Shown: in pieces, positions 1 through 10,102 of the stretch | Layout: the number at the start of each line of letters is the position of its first letter | Position numbering within the stretch: the stretch's first letter is position 1 | NCBI RefSeq assembly: GCF_002019795.1 | Contig: NZ_KV917381.1 | Location: 3,566,068-3,630,067 of the forward strand | DNA length: 64,000 bases | Direction: 5' to 3' | From: Bacillus alkalicellulosilyticus | Lineage (GTDB): Bacteria; Bacillota; Bacilli; Bacillales; Bacillaceae_F | Translations under genes and position numbers: made by a program | Notes under the pieces: generated by a model | Seen by the model: only the letters and a program-made list of their open reading frames with translations | What the model was told of the DNA's origin: nothing | Databases searched by the model: none

Positions 1-1
1 T

Positions 2-100
2 TGGACTGAGCGAGTTGCCTCTTTCTATTCCATGCCTTTCACTTCATACACGGCGGCTATGTTAGAAAGACAGGGTTTTTCTTTTAAAAATACACTTTAA
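2..100 (+). CDS. C-terminal end of an unrecognised protein (partial)
   Basis: This frame is open from the left edge for 32 codons and stops with TAA at 98-100. The other two plus frames are closed within the first 70 bases. The visible tail ends in ERQGFSFKNTL and matches no family I recognise. A hairpin followed by a T-run about 35 bases downstream would serve as its terminator, which supports a real plus-strand gene ending here and convergent with the next gene. The start lies outside the window. Confidence 0.5.
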   Translation, partial: WTERVASFYSMPFTSYTAAMLERQGFSFKNTL

Positions 101-134
101 CAGCCATGGCATTGGCTTCACGGACGACAAAAGA

Positions 135-173
135 GAGGGCACTGAAAGTTAGTTTAACTTTTTCAGTGTCCTC
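135..173. repeat. Solo palindromic repeat, used as terminator
   Basis: An imperfect inverted repeat runs from GAGGGCACTGAAAGTT to AACTTTTTCAGTGTCCTC. It belongs to the same family as the terminal hairpins of the 180-bp elements near 17.6 kb and 43.2 kb. The T-run that follows (174-182) makes it a plausible intrinsic terminator for the plus-strand gene ending at 100. No target duplication is visible. Confidence 0.7.
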
Positions 174-180
174 CCTTTTT

Positions 181-984
181 TTACTTGTTAATTTGGTCGT
201 TTTTTACAATATCGTACCCTTTTTGTTTCATTAAATATTCTAAGGCCACTTTGTATGTCCGGAATACTTTTTTGTTTGTTCGGACTCCGTTTGCTACAAA
301 CTGTTTAACCATATCCTTTGGAAACGCTACATAGACAGGTTCTGCTCCCACTAATGCAACCGCTTCTGATAACATTTCTATTTGCATGACTAACTGGTCA
401 TTATCAATGATTTTCATACTACTAAAATCAAAAACGATAAAGTCTATACCACCCTGCACACATGCATTTAATAGCTTTTTCTGGAGTGCATCAAAGCGGG
501 TTTGGTCATAAGACCCAATTAATGGTACGAGAAGAGCATCATCGATGATAGTCGGCATAATTGGGGTCGATAATTCTTCAAGTAAGAGTTGGTTTTTCTT
601 GATTACCTCCTCTTTAACCGTTACATCATTCCATACTAATAAATATCCAGTCGTTTCTTTTTGTAAGTTTTGTAAAGTTGAAATCGAGATTTCGGCTGTA
701 TATTTACCCCATAATGAAATTTTTGAAGAATACGGCATATTTATACCTTCTAATATATTTCTTTGTTTATGTGCAAAGTTACTATGAAACTCACTTAAAT
801 GTTTGCCAATGACATCGTCTGGGCTAGTAATGTGTATATCTTCTTTCATATCATTCAATATCGTTCTAGCAACATCATTTATCCAGACAAGTTCATGCTG
901 AAGATTAGCCACAAATATACCGGCATGAATACAATTTAATGTTTGAATCGTTTCCTCAGATAATAATGCTTTTCCTGTTGTCAT
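181..984 (-). CDS. PAS-STAS domain protein, RsbR/stressosome-like
   Basis: The protein has about 267 residues. Residues 15-125 look like a PAS sensor (GIFVANLQHELVWINDVAR, then a GYLLVWNDVT strand), followed by a short coiled linker. The C-terminal STAS domain begins at ELSTPIMP, the signature that opens the STAS domain of RsbR paralogues, and continues to about residue 255. RsbR-type proteins form the stressosome with RsbS and control the partner-switching kinase RsbT that activates sigma-B. Here a PAS domain replaces the usual globin-like sensor. I chose ATG at 984 over TTG at 987 because GAGGT lies seven bases before the ATG. No rsbS or rsbT is nearby, so it is an orphan sensor. Its input ligand cannot be read from the sequence. 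Confidence 0.85.
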   Translation of the reverse strand: MTTGKALLSEETIQTLNCIHAGIFVANLQHELVWINDVARTILNDMKEDIHITSPDDVIGKHLSEFHSNFAHKQRNILEGINMPYSSKISLWGKYTAEISISTLQNLQKETTGYLLVWNDVTVKEEVIKKNQLLLEELSTPIMPTIIDDALLVPLIGSYDQTRFDALQKKLLNACVQGGIDFIVFDFSSMKIIDNDQLVMQIEMLSEAVALVGAEPVYVAFPKDMVKQFVANGVRTNKKVFRTYKVALEYLMKQKGYDIVKNDQINK

Positions 985-1004
985 CAAATGTACCTCACTT
1001 TTTT

Positions 1005-1796
1005 CTAGGAATGTTTATAAAAACGATTGTTGTTTTGCTGACACTTGTGGGCTAATTCGCTACACCCCTTTTTTTTCATTTCGGCTATAGTTTCAACCAT
1101 TTCATATAAAAAGAGCGGTGTTGTTTTTCTTTCGCTAAATTGCCCAGCAAACGACCAAGGTCCATCCGTTTCAAGTAACAATTGGTCCATCGGTATTTTT
1201 TGTACAAGCTCTTGGTCCCGACTACGGTAGCATACTTCAGGGGTAACTGATATCATATACCCTTGTTCAATAATACCTGCAACTACTGGTTCCGGTGCTT
1301 TTAGCCAATGAAAATGAGCTTGCACTCCTTTAACTTGTTTTAACAGATGTAACGCTGTAGTAGCTTCACTATGAACAGCATGAATAGAAAGTGGTAATGA
1401 CAATTCCACGCCTAATTCAATCCAGTCCTGAAAATCTTCACGGTATTGCAATATGTCGTTTAGTGATAACTTTTCTTTTATGTAAAAGGGTAAACCAATT
1501 TCACCAATTGCAACAATACTCTCTTTCTCGGCATTGACTAATTGAAAAAGTTCTTGCTTTTCTTTTGGAGCGACAGGTTTTTGTTCTGGATGATATCCGA
1601 TAGCCGCTAAGACAAAACTAGGATACTTTTGTTTTAATTCAAGCGTTCGATAAGAAGAAGCTAAATTTGTAGATACCGCCACTACGTTAGTTATCCCTCT
1701 TGATAACCAGTTGTCTATTTGCTGGTCTAGAAAGCTATCTTCATACTGGTCTAGATGAATATGTGCATCAATCACGGTATAGTTCTTCCTCTCCAT
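1005..1796 (-). CDS. TatD-family metal-dependent hydrolase
   Basis: About 263 residues. The metal-binding set of TatD-type amidohydrolase-fold nucleases is present: DAHIHLD near the N-terminus, the GEIGLPFY glutamate motif near residue 94, HAVH, HFHW, and ETDGPW near residue 206. TatD proteins are usually metal-dependent 3'-5' exonucleases, but the substrate here is not proven. An upstream in-frame extension (MFCTFLVASFYY...) is encoded by a fragment of a dispersed repeat, so I reject it. I use ATG at 1796; a GTG at 1775 (VIDAHIHL), preceded by GGAGAGG, is a serious alternative. The gene stands alone between the PAS-STAS and EAL genes. Confidence 0.85.
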   Translation of the reverse strand: MERKNYTVIDAHIHLDQYEDSFLDQQIDNWLSRGITNVVAVSTNLASSYRTLELKQKYPSFVLAAIGYHPEQKPVAPKEKQELFQLVNAEKESIVAIGEIGLPFYIKEKLSLNDILQYREDFQDWIELGVELSLPLSIHAVHSEATTALHLLKQVKGVQAHFHWLKAPEPVVAGIIEQGYMISVTPEVCYRSRDQELVQKIPMDQLLLETDGPWSFAGQFSERKTTPLFLYEMVETIAEMKKKGCSELAHKCQQNNNRFYKHS

Positions 1797-1815
1797 ATGA
1801 AGTGAGTAATAAAAT

Positions 1816-1842
1816 GAAGCCACTAAAAAAGTACAAAACAAA
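1816..1842. repeat. Fragment of the left end of the 180-bp repeat
   Basis: The stretch GAAGCCACTAAAAAAGTAC and the bases after it match the left terminus of the element at 17561 (GAAGCCACTGAAAAAGTAC) almost base for base for about 27 bases. The facing hairpin arm and the rest of the element are missing. It lies just upstream of the TatD-type gene and creates a false N-terminal extension in that frame. Confidence 0.6.
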
Positions 1843-1937
1843 TTCTATTCTTTAGTTTATTCTGTATGGTTTGAATATTTCCTTTTTCCTTTTTCTAACA
1901 TCGACTTGGATAACTACTTAACCTCTTTAAAACTTCA

Positions 1938-1974
1938 CAAAAAAACTACCAAAGGATACTTATCCTTTGATAGC
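1938..1974 (-). terminator. Terminator of the EAL gene
   Basis: On the minus strand CTATCAAAGGAT pairs with ATCCTTTGGTAG, followed by a run of seven T. The stem includes the stop codon of the EAL gene at 1960-1962. Confidence 0.85.
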
Positions 1975-3006
1975 TTTTTCTCGTAATGGAGATGGAGCCG
2001 GTTTGCCAATGTAATAGCCTTGTGCTAGTGGAATTCCTAAGTAGCGACAATACTCAAGCTCTTCTTTTCTTTCTATTCCTTCAGCAAGAAGCGTTACTTT
2101 ATACGCTTTAGCATATTCATTAATGGCTTTAAGCTTCGCTTGTTTGTTTCTGTCTTGGTCGCAATGGTCAATAAGCTTACGGTCAATTTTTGCATAATTC
2201 GGCTTTAATTCTCGTAATACATCCAATGTTGCATAGCCAGAACCTAAATCATCAAGAGCCACTTTCATCCCATGTTCTTGATATACACTTAGGATCTTTT
2301 GCAAATGTTTAATGCTTTCAATTTTCTCTGTTTCGACCACTTCAAAGACAAAATCATTTGGGTCAACATTATATTTCTCAACCGCTTTAAACGTCGTTTT
2401 TAAGCAATGGCTCGGATCATAAATGGATGACGGTAAAAAATTTATAAACCTTTTCGTACCTTTAGGTAGTAAAGTTGAACTTAATTCGATAGCTGTTAAT
2501 CTTGCCTGGGAGTCTAGTAAGGTTTGTAATCCTGCATCTCTAGAAAAGGAAAATAACTCTGCAGGATAAAAATGATGATCCGTAGTATTCGGCCTCAGCA
2601 AAAACTCATAACCAAAAATTTCGTTTGTCTCGAATGAGAGAATAGGTTGTATATGTTGCGTAAATAAGCCTTCATTAATAATTTTTAAATAATTTCTTTT
2701 AGTTACCCTTTCTGCTAACTCCTCAAGTGAAACCATATTTGGATACACATGAGCATCGTTACTTGTCCATGTTCCTTGTATATGTCCTTTTTTTTCATTT
2801 TTAAAATAATTTTTTAAATTCATAATCATTTCTTCTAATTGGGTCAGAGAAGAGTACTCACATTTTACTAACTTATCCTCTCTTACAAAGGAAACAGCTA
2901 GATTTGTTAATTGGGCTTCTATTGCTTCGGGGTCATTGTTTTTATAAAGTAATAGGACTCCTTCTTCAGACAAAGTAGGTATTGCGTGGCACATTATGCA
3001 ACTCAT
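1960..3006 (-). CDS. EAL-domain protein, probable c-di-GMP phosphodiesterase
   Basis: 348 residues. The N-terminal ~110 residues are unrecognised and cysteine-containing (MSCIMCH). The EAL domain covers about 110-340 and carries the expected landmarks: GYEFLLRP at the EAL position, FEVVETE, LDDLGSGYATLD at the DD-F/L-G-G loop, K-ID after it (YAKIDRK), AEGIE, and QGYYIGKP near the end. The usual metal and catalytic positions therefore appear present, so I infer active c-di-GMP hydrolysis. AAGGGG eight bases upstream supports the ATG. A GGDEF protein lies at 41.5 kb in the same window. Two tandem palindromes directly upstream may be its operator. Confidence 0.88.
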   Translation of the reverse strand: MSCIMCHAIPTLSEEGVLLLYKNNDPEAIEAQLTNLAVSFVREDKLVKCEYSSLTQLEEMIMNLKNYFKNEKKGHIQGTWTSNDAHVYPNMVSLEELAERVTKRNYLKIINEGLFTQHIQPILSFETNEIFGYEFLLRPNTTDHHFYPAELFSFSRDAGLQTLLDSQARLTAIELSSTLLPKGTKRFINFLPSSIYDPSHCLKTTFKAVEKYNVDPNDFVFEVVETEKIESIKHLQKILSVYQEHGMKVALDDLGSGYATLDVLRELKPNYAKIDRKLIDHCDQDRNKQAKLKAINEYAKAYKVTLLAEGIERKEELEYCRYLGIPLAQGYYIGKPAPSPLREKAIKG

Positions 3007-3052
3007 CTAAGTATCCCCTTCTCAAGTTCTAGTTCATTTATCCTATTATACA

Positions 3053-3091
3053 TTAACATACTGTTAATTTAAAGGTTTTAACATACTGTTA
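3053..3091. promoter_or_regulatory. Two tandem palindromes upstream of the EAL gene
   Basis: TTAACATACTGTTA occurs twice, at 3053-3066 and 3078-3091. Each copy contains the palindrome TAACA-TAC-TGTTA, and the starts are 25 bases apart. They sit 47-85 bases before the EAL start, and both overlap the 3' end of meaB. Operator function is inferred only from this symmetry. Confidence 0.4.
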
Positions 3092-4092
3092 TATTTTTCT
3101 AATAATACTCTAGCCGCTTGAGTTGGGGATATGCTTCCGTCTTCTACTTGCCTTGATAACTTAGTCCACACTATTTTTATGTCTGGGTGGTGATAAAAAT
3201 GGTGCAGTACCTCATCCTCCACTAGACTTTGTAACCATTCGAGTTGCTGTGTCTTCCTTCGATTATAAAAGTTTCCATTTGGTTTTGTCGTTCTCGTAAA
3301 GTTTAAAATAATCTTCCACATTTGCTCAATTCCCTGACCTGTTAGAGCAGAAAGAGTAAAGGCTTTAGTTCTCCACCCTTCTGAACTACAAGGGAAATAC
3401 TGCAGAATTTGATTATACTCTGCTTGAAGCGCCTTGGCAGTTTTTGCATTTTCTCCGTCTGCTTTATTGATAAAAATAGCATCAGCCATCTCAATAATCC
3501 CTTTTTTCATTCCTTGTAGTTCATCCCCTGCACCTGTCAACACCATCACCAAAAAAAAGTCAACCATAGACTGTACCGTTGTCTCGCTTTGACCAACTCC
3601 AACGGTTTCGACAATAATGACATCATATCCCGCTGCCTCACAAAGTAAAATGCTCTCTCTGCTCTTTCTTGTGACTCCTCCGAGCGCTCCATTTGTTGGT
3701 GAAGGTCTTATATACGCATTAGGGTGTTTTGACAACTTATCCATTCTCGTTTTATCTCCAAGAATACTTCCTTTTGTTTTCGAACTTGATGGGTCAACTG
3801 TAAGGACGGCAACCTTATGACCTTTTTCACAAAGCATCATTCCAAACGAATCAATTACCGTACTTTTCCCTGCCCCTGGAACACCTGTAATCCCAATTCT
3901 AATCGAGTTGCCTGTATGGGGTAAAATCGATTGGATGACTTTTTGACCTATGTCTAAGTGCTTACTAGATTTGCTTTCAATTAAGGTTATCGCCTGGGCT
4001 AGTATCGTTCGATTGCCAGAGAGGATTCCTGTTGTATAGTCATCAATAGATACGTTTTTTCGCATTGGTCTATGTTTTTGAGGATTTTTCAT
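3064..4092 (-). CDS. meaB: MeaB/ArgK-type GTPase chaperone of methylmalonyl-CoA mutase
   Basis: 342 residues, typical of G3E-family MeaB GTPases. Walker A GVPGAGKST lies at 70-78, followed by VLTVDPSSS, DKTRM, ETVGVGQSE (switch and Walker B region) and NKADG for guanine recognition. MeaB loads adenosylcobalamin onto methylmalonyl-CoA mutase and protects the enzyme from inactivation. The gene follows mutB by 19 bases and is preceded by AAGGAGG, so it is the last member of the mutA-mutB-meaB operon. Confidence 0.95.
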   Translation of the reverse strand: MKNPQKHRPMRKNVSIDDYTTGILSGNRTILAQAITLIESKSSKHLDIGQKVIQSILPHTGNSIRIGITGVPGAGKSTVIDSFGMMLCEKGHKVAVLTVDPSSSKTKGSILGDKTRMDKLSKHPNAYIRPSPTNGALGGVTRKSRESILLCEAAGYDVIIVETVGVGQSETTVQSMVDFFLVMVLTGAGDELQGMKKGIIEMADAIFINKADGENAKTAKALQAEYNQILQYFPCSSEGWRTKAFTLSALTGQGIEQMWKIILNFTRTTKPNGNFYNRRKTQQLEWLQSLVEDEVLHHFYHHPDIKIVWTKLSRQVEDGSISPTQAARVLLEKYNSMLKPLN

Positions 4093-4111
4093 TGTTTTTT
4101 ATCCTCCTTAG

Positions 4112-6259
4112 TCATTGATTTACATCCTCATCATGACCGAGGCGGGCCTTTATTTCTTCCACTACCTTTTGAGCAGCAACTGGAATAACCGTTCCTGGAC
4201 CAAAAATTGCTTCTGCTCCGTTTTCATATAGAAAAGGATAATCTTGTTGTGGAATAACGCCTCCTACGACAACCATAATATCGTCCCTACCTAACCTTGA
4301 TAGCTCCGATACAACTTTAGGTAGCAATACCTTATGTCCTGCAGCAAGTGAGCTCATCCCAAGAACATGTACATCGTTTTCAACAGCCTGAGACGCTGCT
4401 TCTTCAGGAGTTTGAAACAATGGTCCAATATCTACATCAAACCCTAAATCAGCAAATGCCGTAGCAATTACTTTTGCTCCTCGATCATGTCCGTCCTGGC
4501 CCATTTTTGCCACCAAAATACGAGGTCGTCTTCCTTCTACTTCCGCAAATTCATCTGTCATTTTTTGAACTTGTGTAATAACATCCTCCTCTTCACCAAA
4601 CTCTAAACGATACACTCCAGATATTGAACGTATAACTGCTTGATGTCTTCCAGATACTTTTTCTATCGCAGCTGATATTTCTCCTAAAGAGGCTCTTGCT
4701 CTCGCTGCTTTTATCGAAAGTTCAAGGAGATTTCCTTCTCCTGTATTTACTGCTTTTGTGATGGCATTTAGTGTAGAAGTCACTTTATTTTCATTACGGT
4801 CTTTACGTAATTGCTTTAGTCGCTCAATTTGCGCTTGGCGAACAGCTGAATTATCTATCGTTAAAATTTCTAACTCATCCTCATGCGGGAGAGCATACTT
4901 ATTAACTCCGACAATCGTTTCCTTGCCTGAATCAATTTGCGCTTGCCGACGTGCCGCTGCTTCTTCAATTCTCATTTTGGGCAGTCCACTTTCAATTGCC
5001 TTCGCCATTCCGCCTAGTGATTCTATTTCTTTAAGATGTTCCCAAGCTTTTTCTAATAACTCTGTGGTTAAGGATTCAACATAATATGAGCCTCCCCATG
5101 GATCAACCACATTACATATTCCAGTTTCCTCTTGCAAATATAGTTGTGTATTTCGGGCAATTCGAGCTGAAAAGTCAGTTGGTAGGGCAATCGCTTCATC
5201 CAAGGCATTTGTATGAAGCGATTGGGTATGGCCAAGCGCAGATGCCATCGCCTCAATACATGTTCTCGTTACATTGTTAAACGGGTCTTGTGCGGTCAAA
5301 CTCCATCCAGAAGTTTGCGAATGGGTTCGTAATGCTAGTGATTTATCATTCTTAGGATTAAATGGTTTTATTATTTTAGCCCATAATAGACGAGCTGCTC
5401 TTAGTTTAGCGATTTCTAGAAAGTAGTTCATCCCAATGGCCCAGAAAAAAGAAAGCCTTGGCGCAAATCTATCAATATCTATCCCTGCATTTATTCCAGT
5501 TTTCACATACTCTAATCCATTAGCAAGCGTATAGCCAAGCTCTATGTCAGCGGTCGCACCTGCCTCTTGCATGTGATACCCTGAAATGCTAATACTATTA
5601 AACTTTGGCATGTGTGACGACGTATATTCGAATATGTCTGAAATGATTTTCATCGATGTGGCAGGTGGATAGATATACGTATTTCTCACCATATATTCTT
5701 TTAAAATATCATTTTGAATCGTCCCTGAAAGTTGCTTCTGACTAACGCCTTGTTCTTCAGCTGCGACAATATAAAAAGCAAGTACAGGAAGAACGGCTCC
5801 ATTCATTGTCATCGACACTGACATTTTATCTAATGGAATTCCCTCAAATAAAATCTTCATATCTAAAATCGAATCAATCGCCACTCCTGCTTTCCCAACA
5901 TCACTTTCTACACGAGGGTGATCGGAGTCATACCCTCGGTGTGTAGCTAGGTCAAAGGCGATTGACAATCCTTTTTGCCCAGCCGCTAAGTTTCTTCGAT
6001 AAAACGCATTGCTTTCCTCAGCGGTAGAATATCCTGCATATTGTCTAATTGTCCAAGGCTTTCTTTTATACATCGCAGGATACGGACCACGAAAAAAAGG
6101 TGGAATTCCTGACACAAAATCAAGGTGGTTCATTCCTTTTACGTTTTCTAGCGTATAATAACTCTCTGTTGTTTTCATAGGTTTTGAGTTATCGGGAGGG
6201 GGAGTCATCTTTGAAAGTAGCTGTTCAAATGAAAGATTTTGAAACTCAGGCTTATTCAT
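4112..6259 (-). CDS. mutB: Methylmalonyl-CoA mutase large (catalytic) subunit
   Basis: 715 residues. The N-terminal TIM-barrel domain includes [19 protein letters not shown] and the segment GYHMQEAGA. The C-terminal domain has the cobalamin motif [11 protein letters not shown] (D-x-H-x-x-G, near residue 595) and a GGVIPQQDY loop. The enzyme interconverts methylmalonyl-CoA and succinyl-CoA with adenosylcobalamin, the step that feeds propionyl-CoA from odd-chain or branched substrates into the TCA cycle. The start overlaps the end of mutA by eight bases, which indicates translational coupling of the two subunits. No cobalamin riboswitch was recognised upstream of the operon. Confidence 0.97.
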   Translation of the reverse strand: MNKPEFQNLSFEQLLSKMTPPPDNSKPMKTTESYYTLENVKGMNHLDFVSGIPPFFRGPYPAMYKRKPWTIRQYAGYSTAEESNAFYRRNLAAGQKGLSIAFDLATHRGYDSDHPRVESDVGKAGVAIDSILDMKILFEGIPLDKMSVSMTMNGAVLPVLAFYIVAAEEQGVSQKQLSGTIQNDILKEYMVRNTYIYPPATSMKIISDIFEYTSSHMPKFNSISISGYHMQEAGATADIELGYTLANGLEYVKTGINAGIDIDRFAPRLSFFWAIGMNYFLEIAKLRAARLLWAKIIKPFNPKNDKSLALRTHSQTSGWSLTAQDPFNNVTRTCIEAMASALGHTQSLHTNALDEAIALPTDFSARIARNTQLYLQEETGICNVVDPWGGSYYVESLTTELLEKAWEHLKEIESLGGMAKAIESGLPKMRIEEAAARRQAQIDSGKETIVGVNKYALPHEDELEILTIDNSAVRQAQIERLKQLRKDRNENKVTSTLNAITKAVNTGEGNLLELSIKAARARASLGEISAAIEKVSGRHQAVIRSISGVYRLEFGEEEDVITQVQKMTDEFAEVEGRRPRILVAKMGQDGHDRGAKVIATAFADLGFDVDIGPLFQTPEEAASQAVENDVHVLGMSSLAAGHKVLLPKVVSELSRLGRDDIMVVVGGVIPQQDYPFLYENGAEAIFGPGTVIPVAAQKVVEEIKARLGHDEDVNQ

Positions 6260-8303
6260 CTTTCCTCACTCCTTTCTGCCGTTGTAAAGTAGCCAAGACG
6301 GAATAGCACGGTGTCCTTTCATGGATGAATTGGTCTACTCCTTTACTAATGAACTTTCTCTCAAGAGGTGGAGAAACATTTCCTGCCACAAACAATGAAC
6401 AATTACTGTTGGATTCCACTGCTTTAAGGATGACTGCGCTCGCTTTCTGCTTATAGTCTTCATCACTTCCACAAATCACAATCGCTACAGCCGTCTCTGA
6501 AATATCTGTGATATCAGTTTCTTTGACAGTAAAGGCCCCCGCTTCAAAAAATTCAGCTATCACCTCAAACCTCTTCTGATAATCCATACCTGTACCGACA
6601 GCTACTACACATACAAGAGGATAATCACCATTTTTTAATTGATACTGTTTACTAGCCTCTCGCAAGTCTTCAAATGGTTGCGAGGCTCTTGTCGCTTTTA
6701 TAGGTTTAATCTTATCATCTCTTTCAACTTGACCACCCATTGAACGAGCAATCGTTTCAATAGATTGGTTGTTTTGGGCCATGGTAATGGCTCTTTCCAT
6801 AGTAAGATGTCCGTCTGTTTGTTCATTTTGTAGGTTTTTCTTTTTTTGCTTATACCATTGTTTAAACTTCTCTTTGTTACGATGTTGGTTGATGTCATTT
6901 TCCTTACTGATTTCAAGATAACGGTTAACTCCTACCATTATATCTGCACGTGAGTCGATGTTATTTAGTTTCTCATTCCTAGTTTTTGCAACACATTTCT
7001 GGGGGAAACCTGCTTGTAATGATGCAAGGATGCCTCCTTGCTTTTCTACTTGTTGAATAAGCAACCAGGCTTTTTCCGCTAATTCCTTCGTTATTCTTTC
7101 AACATACCAAGAGCCACCTGCTGGGTCTTGGTATGTTGAGATATGCGTTTCTTCTTGTAAAATAATCGAAGTATTTCTAGCCATTCTACTTGAAAACTTA
7201 GTGGCCGCCTTCTTCGCTTCATCAAAACGACTTACATGGATACTGTCTGCTCCACCAATGGCTGCAGCCAAAGCCTCTGTCGTACTTCGGAGCATGTTAA
7301 CATAAATATCATCTTTTGTTTTTGTCCATGCCGATGTTCTGGCATGAATAAATAGCTTTTGAGCTTCTTCTTCTCCTCCAAACTTCTCAACAATGGAAGC
7401 CCATAGCATCCTTGCCACTCGAAGCTTAGCGATTTCAATAAAAAAGTTTGAACCAATCGAAAAAGAAAATCGAATCGCTCTTGCCGCCTTATCAACCGAA
7501 ATTCCTCGTTCAGTCAATTCTTGCAAATAGGCAATTCCTGTGGTTAACGAAAACGCAAGTTCTTCCACAGCGCTTGCTCCGCCATTATGGTACACGTCTC
7601 CACGGACAAGAATCGTTTGTAAGTCAGGCACATGGGCTTCTTTCCAGATCAGTACATCCTTAGCTGCATCAAAGTAGGTTTTAATTGTATAAGGAAGCGA
7701 ACCACGCTCAACCCACTCTCCAATAGGGTCTGCTCCAATACAACCCTTTATTTGTTGAATTGGTTTCGTTTCTTTTTCTACTACAGCAGCGATCATTGCT
7801 AGAATAGGAAGGGAGGTCGCCCCGCAATAAATATGTACTGGCCTATCTACGATGGAGAGATTATGTAGGCTTGCCTCCACATCGTCTATCGTATATAGAT
7901 GTAAACCAGTTCCGTTCTCTTCTCCATATTCAATGCTTGCTCGCTTGGTCATCTCAGATAAAACGATATGTAGCGAAGTCTGTCCGTTTTGTAGAGCATG
8001 GATGGCTCTTTTATTCCATTCTTCAGGAAGGGAGTCATCAATTTCTTGGCTAATTTCCCATGGTATGTCCTTTTTTGTTTTCGTTCCTCTGATAAAAGGA
8101 TATTCTCCTGGTAAAGAATGAAGGTAAGGTATTCCTGAAAGGTGTTGACGTTGATACATCGGTTGTAAGCGTATCCCTTCATAAAGACTCGTTGTGAGCT
8201 GTTTCGTGAATTCTTGTTGTGTTAACCCTATTTTAGTTTGCCATTGTTGATAGGTGGGTATCGGAAATTCTGAAAAGAATGAGACATCGTTACTATTTGT
8301 CAT
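6252..8303 (-). CDS. mutA: Methylmalonyl-CoA mutase small subunit
   Basis: About 683 residues, homologous along its length to the large subunit but without the D-x-H-x-x-G cobalamin motif; the C-terminal region ([15 protein letters not shown]...) has the fold segment without the histidine. This is the expected non-catalytic partner of MutB. The upstream TTG at 8309 is too close to AGGAGGG, so ATG at 8303 is preferred. It follows the carboxyltransferase gene by about 14 bases in the same operon. Confidence 0.95.
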   Translation of the reverse strand: MTNSNDVSFFSEFPIPTYQQWQTKIGLTQQEFTKQLTTSLYEGIRLQPMYQRQHLSGIPYLHSLPGEYPFIRGTKTKKDIPWEISQEIDDSLPEEWNKRAIHALQNGQTSLHIVLSEMTKRASIEYGEENGTGLHLYTIDDVEASLHNLSIVDRPVHIYCGATSLPILAMIAAVVEKETKPIQQIKGCIGADPIGEWVERGSLPYTIKTYFDAAKDVLIWKEAHVPDLQTILVRGDVYHNGGASAVEELAFSLTTGIAYLQELTERGISVDKAARAIRFSFSIGSNFFIEIAKLRVARMLWASIVEKFGGEEEAQKLFIHARTSAWTKTKDDIYVNMLRSTTEALAAAIGGADSIHVSRFDEAKKAATKFSSRMARNTSIILQEETHISTYQDPAGGSWYVERITKELAEKAWLLIQQVEKQGGILASLQAGFPQKCVAKTRNEKLNNIDSRADIMVGVNRYLEISKENDINQHRNKEKFKQWYKQKKKNLQNEQTDGHLTMERAITMAQNNQSIETIARSMGGQVERDDKIKPIKATRASQPFEDLREASKQYQLKNGDYPLVCVVAVGTGMDYQKRFEVIAEFFEAGAFTVKETDITDISETAVAIVICGSDEDYKQKASAVILKAVESNSNCSLFVAGNVSPPLERKFISKGVDQFIHERTPCYSVLATLQRQKGVRKDE

Positions 8304-8317
8304 CGCCAATCTCCCTC

Positions 8318-9868
8318 CTATAATGGGATATTTCCATGTTTCTTTTTAGGTAATGATTTCTGTTTATTTCGAAGCATTTCTAATCCATTTCGAATGACTT
8401 TTCTCGTATCTCTTGGGTCAATTACATCATCAACAATTCCATTGGCTGATGCGACATATGGATTGGCAAAACGCCTACGGTATTCTTCTATTTTTTCTAG
8501 ACGGGTTTGCTCTGGGTTATCACTTTCTCTTATTTCTTTGGCATAAATAATCGTAGCTGCTCCCTCAGGACCCATTACAGCGATTTCAGCATTCGGCCAT
8601 GCAAATACTAAGTCAGCACCAATAGCCTTACTGTTAAGAGCGACATACGCTCCTCCAAATGCCTTTCGAAGGATGACTGTTATTTTAGGAACCGTTGCTT
8701 CTGAATAAGCGAAGAGGATTTTTGCCCCATGACGAATAATGCCACCGTGCTCTTGTTGCACTCCTGGGATAAAACCGGATACATCTTCAAAGGTAATGAG
8801 AGGGATATTAAAACAATCACAAAAGCGAATAAATCGAGCACATTTATCAGACGAATTAATATCCAATCCACCGGCCATCATTTTCGGGTTATTGGCAACA
8901 ATTCCAATTGTTTCTCCACCGATTCTTGCAAAACCAGTAACCATGTTTTTTGCGAAAGCTGCATGAACTTCCATAAATTCTCCATCATCAACAATATGTT
9001 TAACGACATTCCGCACATCATATACCTTGCGCCCATCTATCGGAACCAAATCTATCAATTCTTGAATTCTTTCTTCAGCTGAACTAGAGTTACTTGATTT
9101 TTTGGAAGGTGGTTTCTCCTTATGGTTTGATGGTAAATAGTATAAAAGCTGCCTTACTTGAGATAATACTTCTGCTTCCGACGGTGCGGTAAAATGAGCA
9201 TTCCCACTTATCGCTGAATGAACAGCTGCTCCTCCTAAATCCTCACTATTAATTTTGGCTCCCGTCACTGATTCAATTACTTTAGGCCCTGTAATGAACA
9301 TCTGACTCGTGTTTTCAACCATAAATACAAAATCAGTGATAGCTGGAGAGTAGACGGCTCCTCCTGCGCAAGGACCCATAATGACAGAAATTTGTGGAAT
9401 CACTCCTGAATAAATTGCGTTACGGTAAAAGATATGGCCATACCCGTCCAACGACAAAACACCTTCTTGAATTCTCGCTCCACCCGAATCATTTAAACCA
9501 ATAATCGGAGCCCCATTTTCAACCGCTAAATCCATGATTTTTATAATTTTAGAGGCATGCATTTCACCTAACGCTCCTCCAAACACAGTGAAATCTTGAG
9601 CAAATAAAAATACAAGTCTTCCATCTATCTTTCCGTACCCAGTAACAACCCCTTCTCCTGGAGCTTCTGCAATCCCAAATTCGTGACTTGTTTTTACAAT
9701 AAATGGATTTAGTTCAACAAACGTACCTTCATCCAAAAGAAGTTCAATCCGTTCCCTCGCTGTCAATTTCCCTTTCTCATGCTGAGCTTCGATTCTCCTT
9801 TCTCCCCCACCTCGTTTCACGTGGTCCCGTCTTTCTTCCATTTCTTCCACTTTGTCAAACATATCCAC
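8318..9868 (-). CDS. Acyl-CoA carboxyltransferase, propionyl-CoA carboxylase beta type
   Basis: About 516 residues of the biotin-dependent carboxyl transferase family (PccB, MmdA, B. subtilis YqjD). The N-terminal half has GKLTARERIELLLDEGTF, and the GGA-rich oxyanion loops are visible as NDSGGARIQEG and GPCAGGAVYSP. The C-terminal half has VSGFIPGVQQEHGGI and KAFGGAYVALNSK. It probably makes methylmalonyl-CoA from propionyl-CoA, although methylmalonyl-CoA decarboxylase is the alternative. No biotin carboxylase, biotin carrier or epimerase gene is in the window, so these must be encoded elsewhere. Candidate starts cluster here (ATG 9874, GTG 9868, ATG 9862); GTG at 9868 has the best spacing from AGGAG. 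Confidence 0.92.
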   Translation of the reverse strand: MDMFDKVEEMEERRDHVKRGGGERRIEAQHEKGKLTARERIELLLDEGTFVELNPFIVKTSHEFGIAEAPGEGVVTGYGKIDGRLVFLFAQDFTVFGGALGEMHASKIIKIMDLAVENGAPIIGLNDSGGARIQEGVLSLDGYGHIFYRNAIYSGVIPQISVIMGPCAGGAVYSPAITDFVFMVENTSQMFITGPKVIESVTGAKINSEDLGGAAVHSAISGNAHFTAPSEAEVLSQVRQLLYYLPSNHKEKPPSKKSSNSSSAEERIQELIDLVPIDGRKVYDVRNVVKHIVDDGEFMEVHAAFAKNMVTGFARIGGETIGIVANNPKMMAGGLDINSSDKCARFIRFCDCFNIPLITFEDVSGFIPGVQQEHGGIIRHGAKILFAYSEATVPKITVILRKAFGGAYVALNSKAIGADLVFAWPNAEIAVMGPEGAATIIYAKEIRESDNPEQTRLEKIEEYRRRFANPYVASANGIVDDVIDPRDTRKVIRNGLEMLRNKQKSLPKKKHGNIPL

Positions 9869-9928
9869 CGCCATCACTCCTATATTGTCGCATTCCTCGT
9901 AAACAACTAATCAGAAACTATGAATAGG

Positions 9929-9988
9929 GAAAACGCGAGGGCACTGAAAAAGTTCGGTTTTTAACTTTTACAGTGCCCTCGAAAACGT
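9929..9988. mobile_element. Solo 44-bp palindromic element with target duplication
   Basis: A 44-bp near-perfect palindrome at 9937-9980 runs from GAGGGCACTGAAAAAGTT to AACTTTTACAGTGCCCTC. It matches the right terminal hairpin of the 180-bp elements. It is flanked directly by GAAAACGC on the left and GAAAACGT on the right (7 of 8 identical), which looks like an 8-bp target duplication. It lies upstream of the carboxyltransferase gene and is followed by no T-run, so it is not simply a terminator. Confidence 0.7.
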
Positions 9989-10102
9989 TCTCTTTCCTTA
10001 ATTTATGAACCTACTCGTCTATACATGTTTCCTTTTTGGAGAGACTATGGATAGACCGCTTTGTTTGAAAAAAACTCTTTTTCAATGTCTTTGTTTTTCT
10101 AA

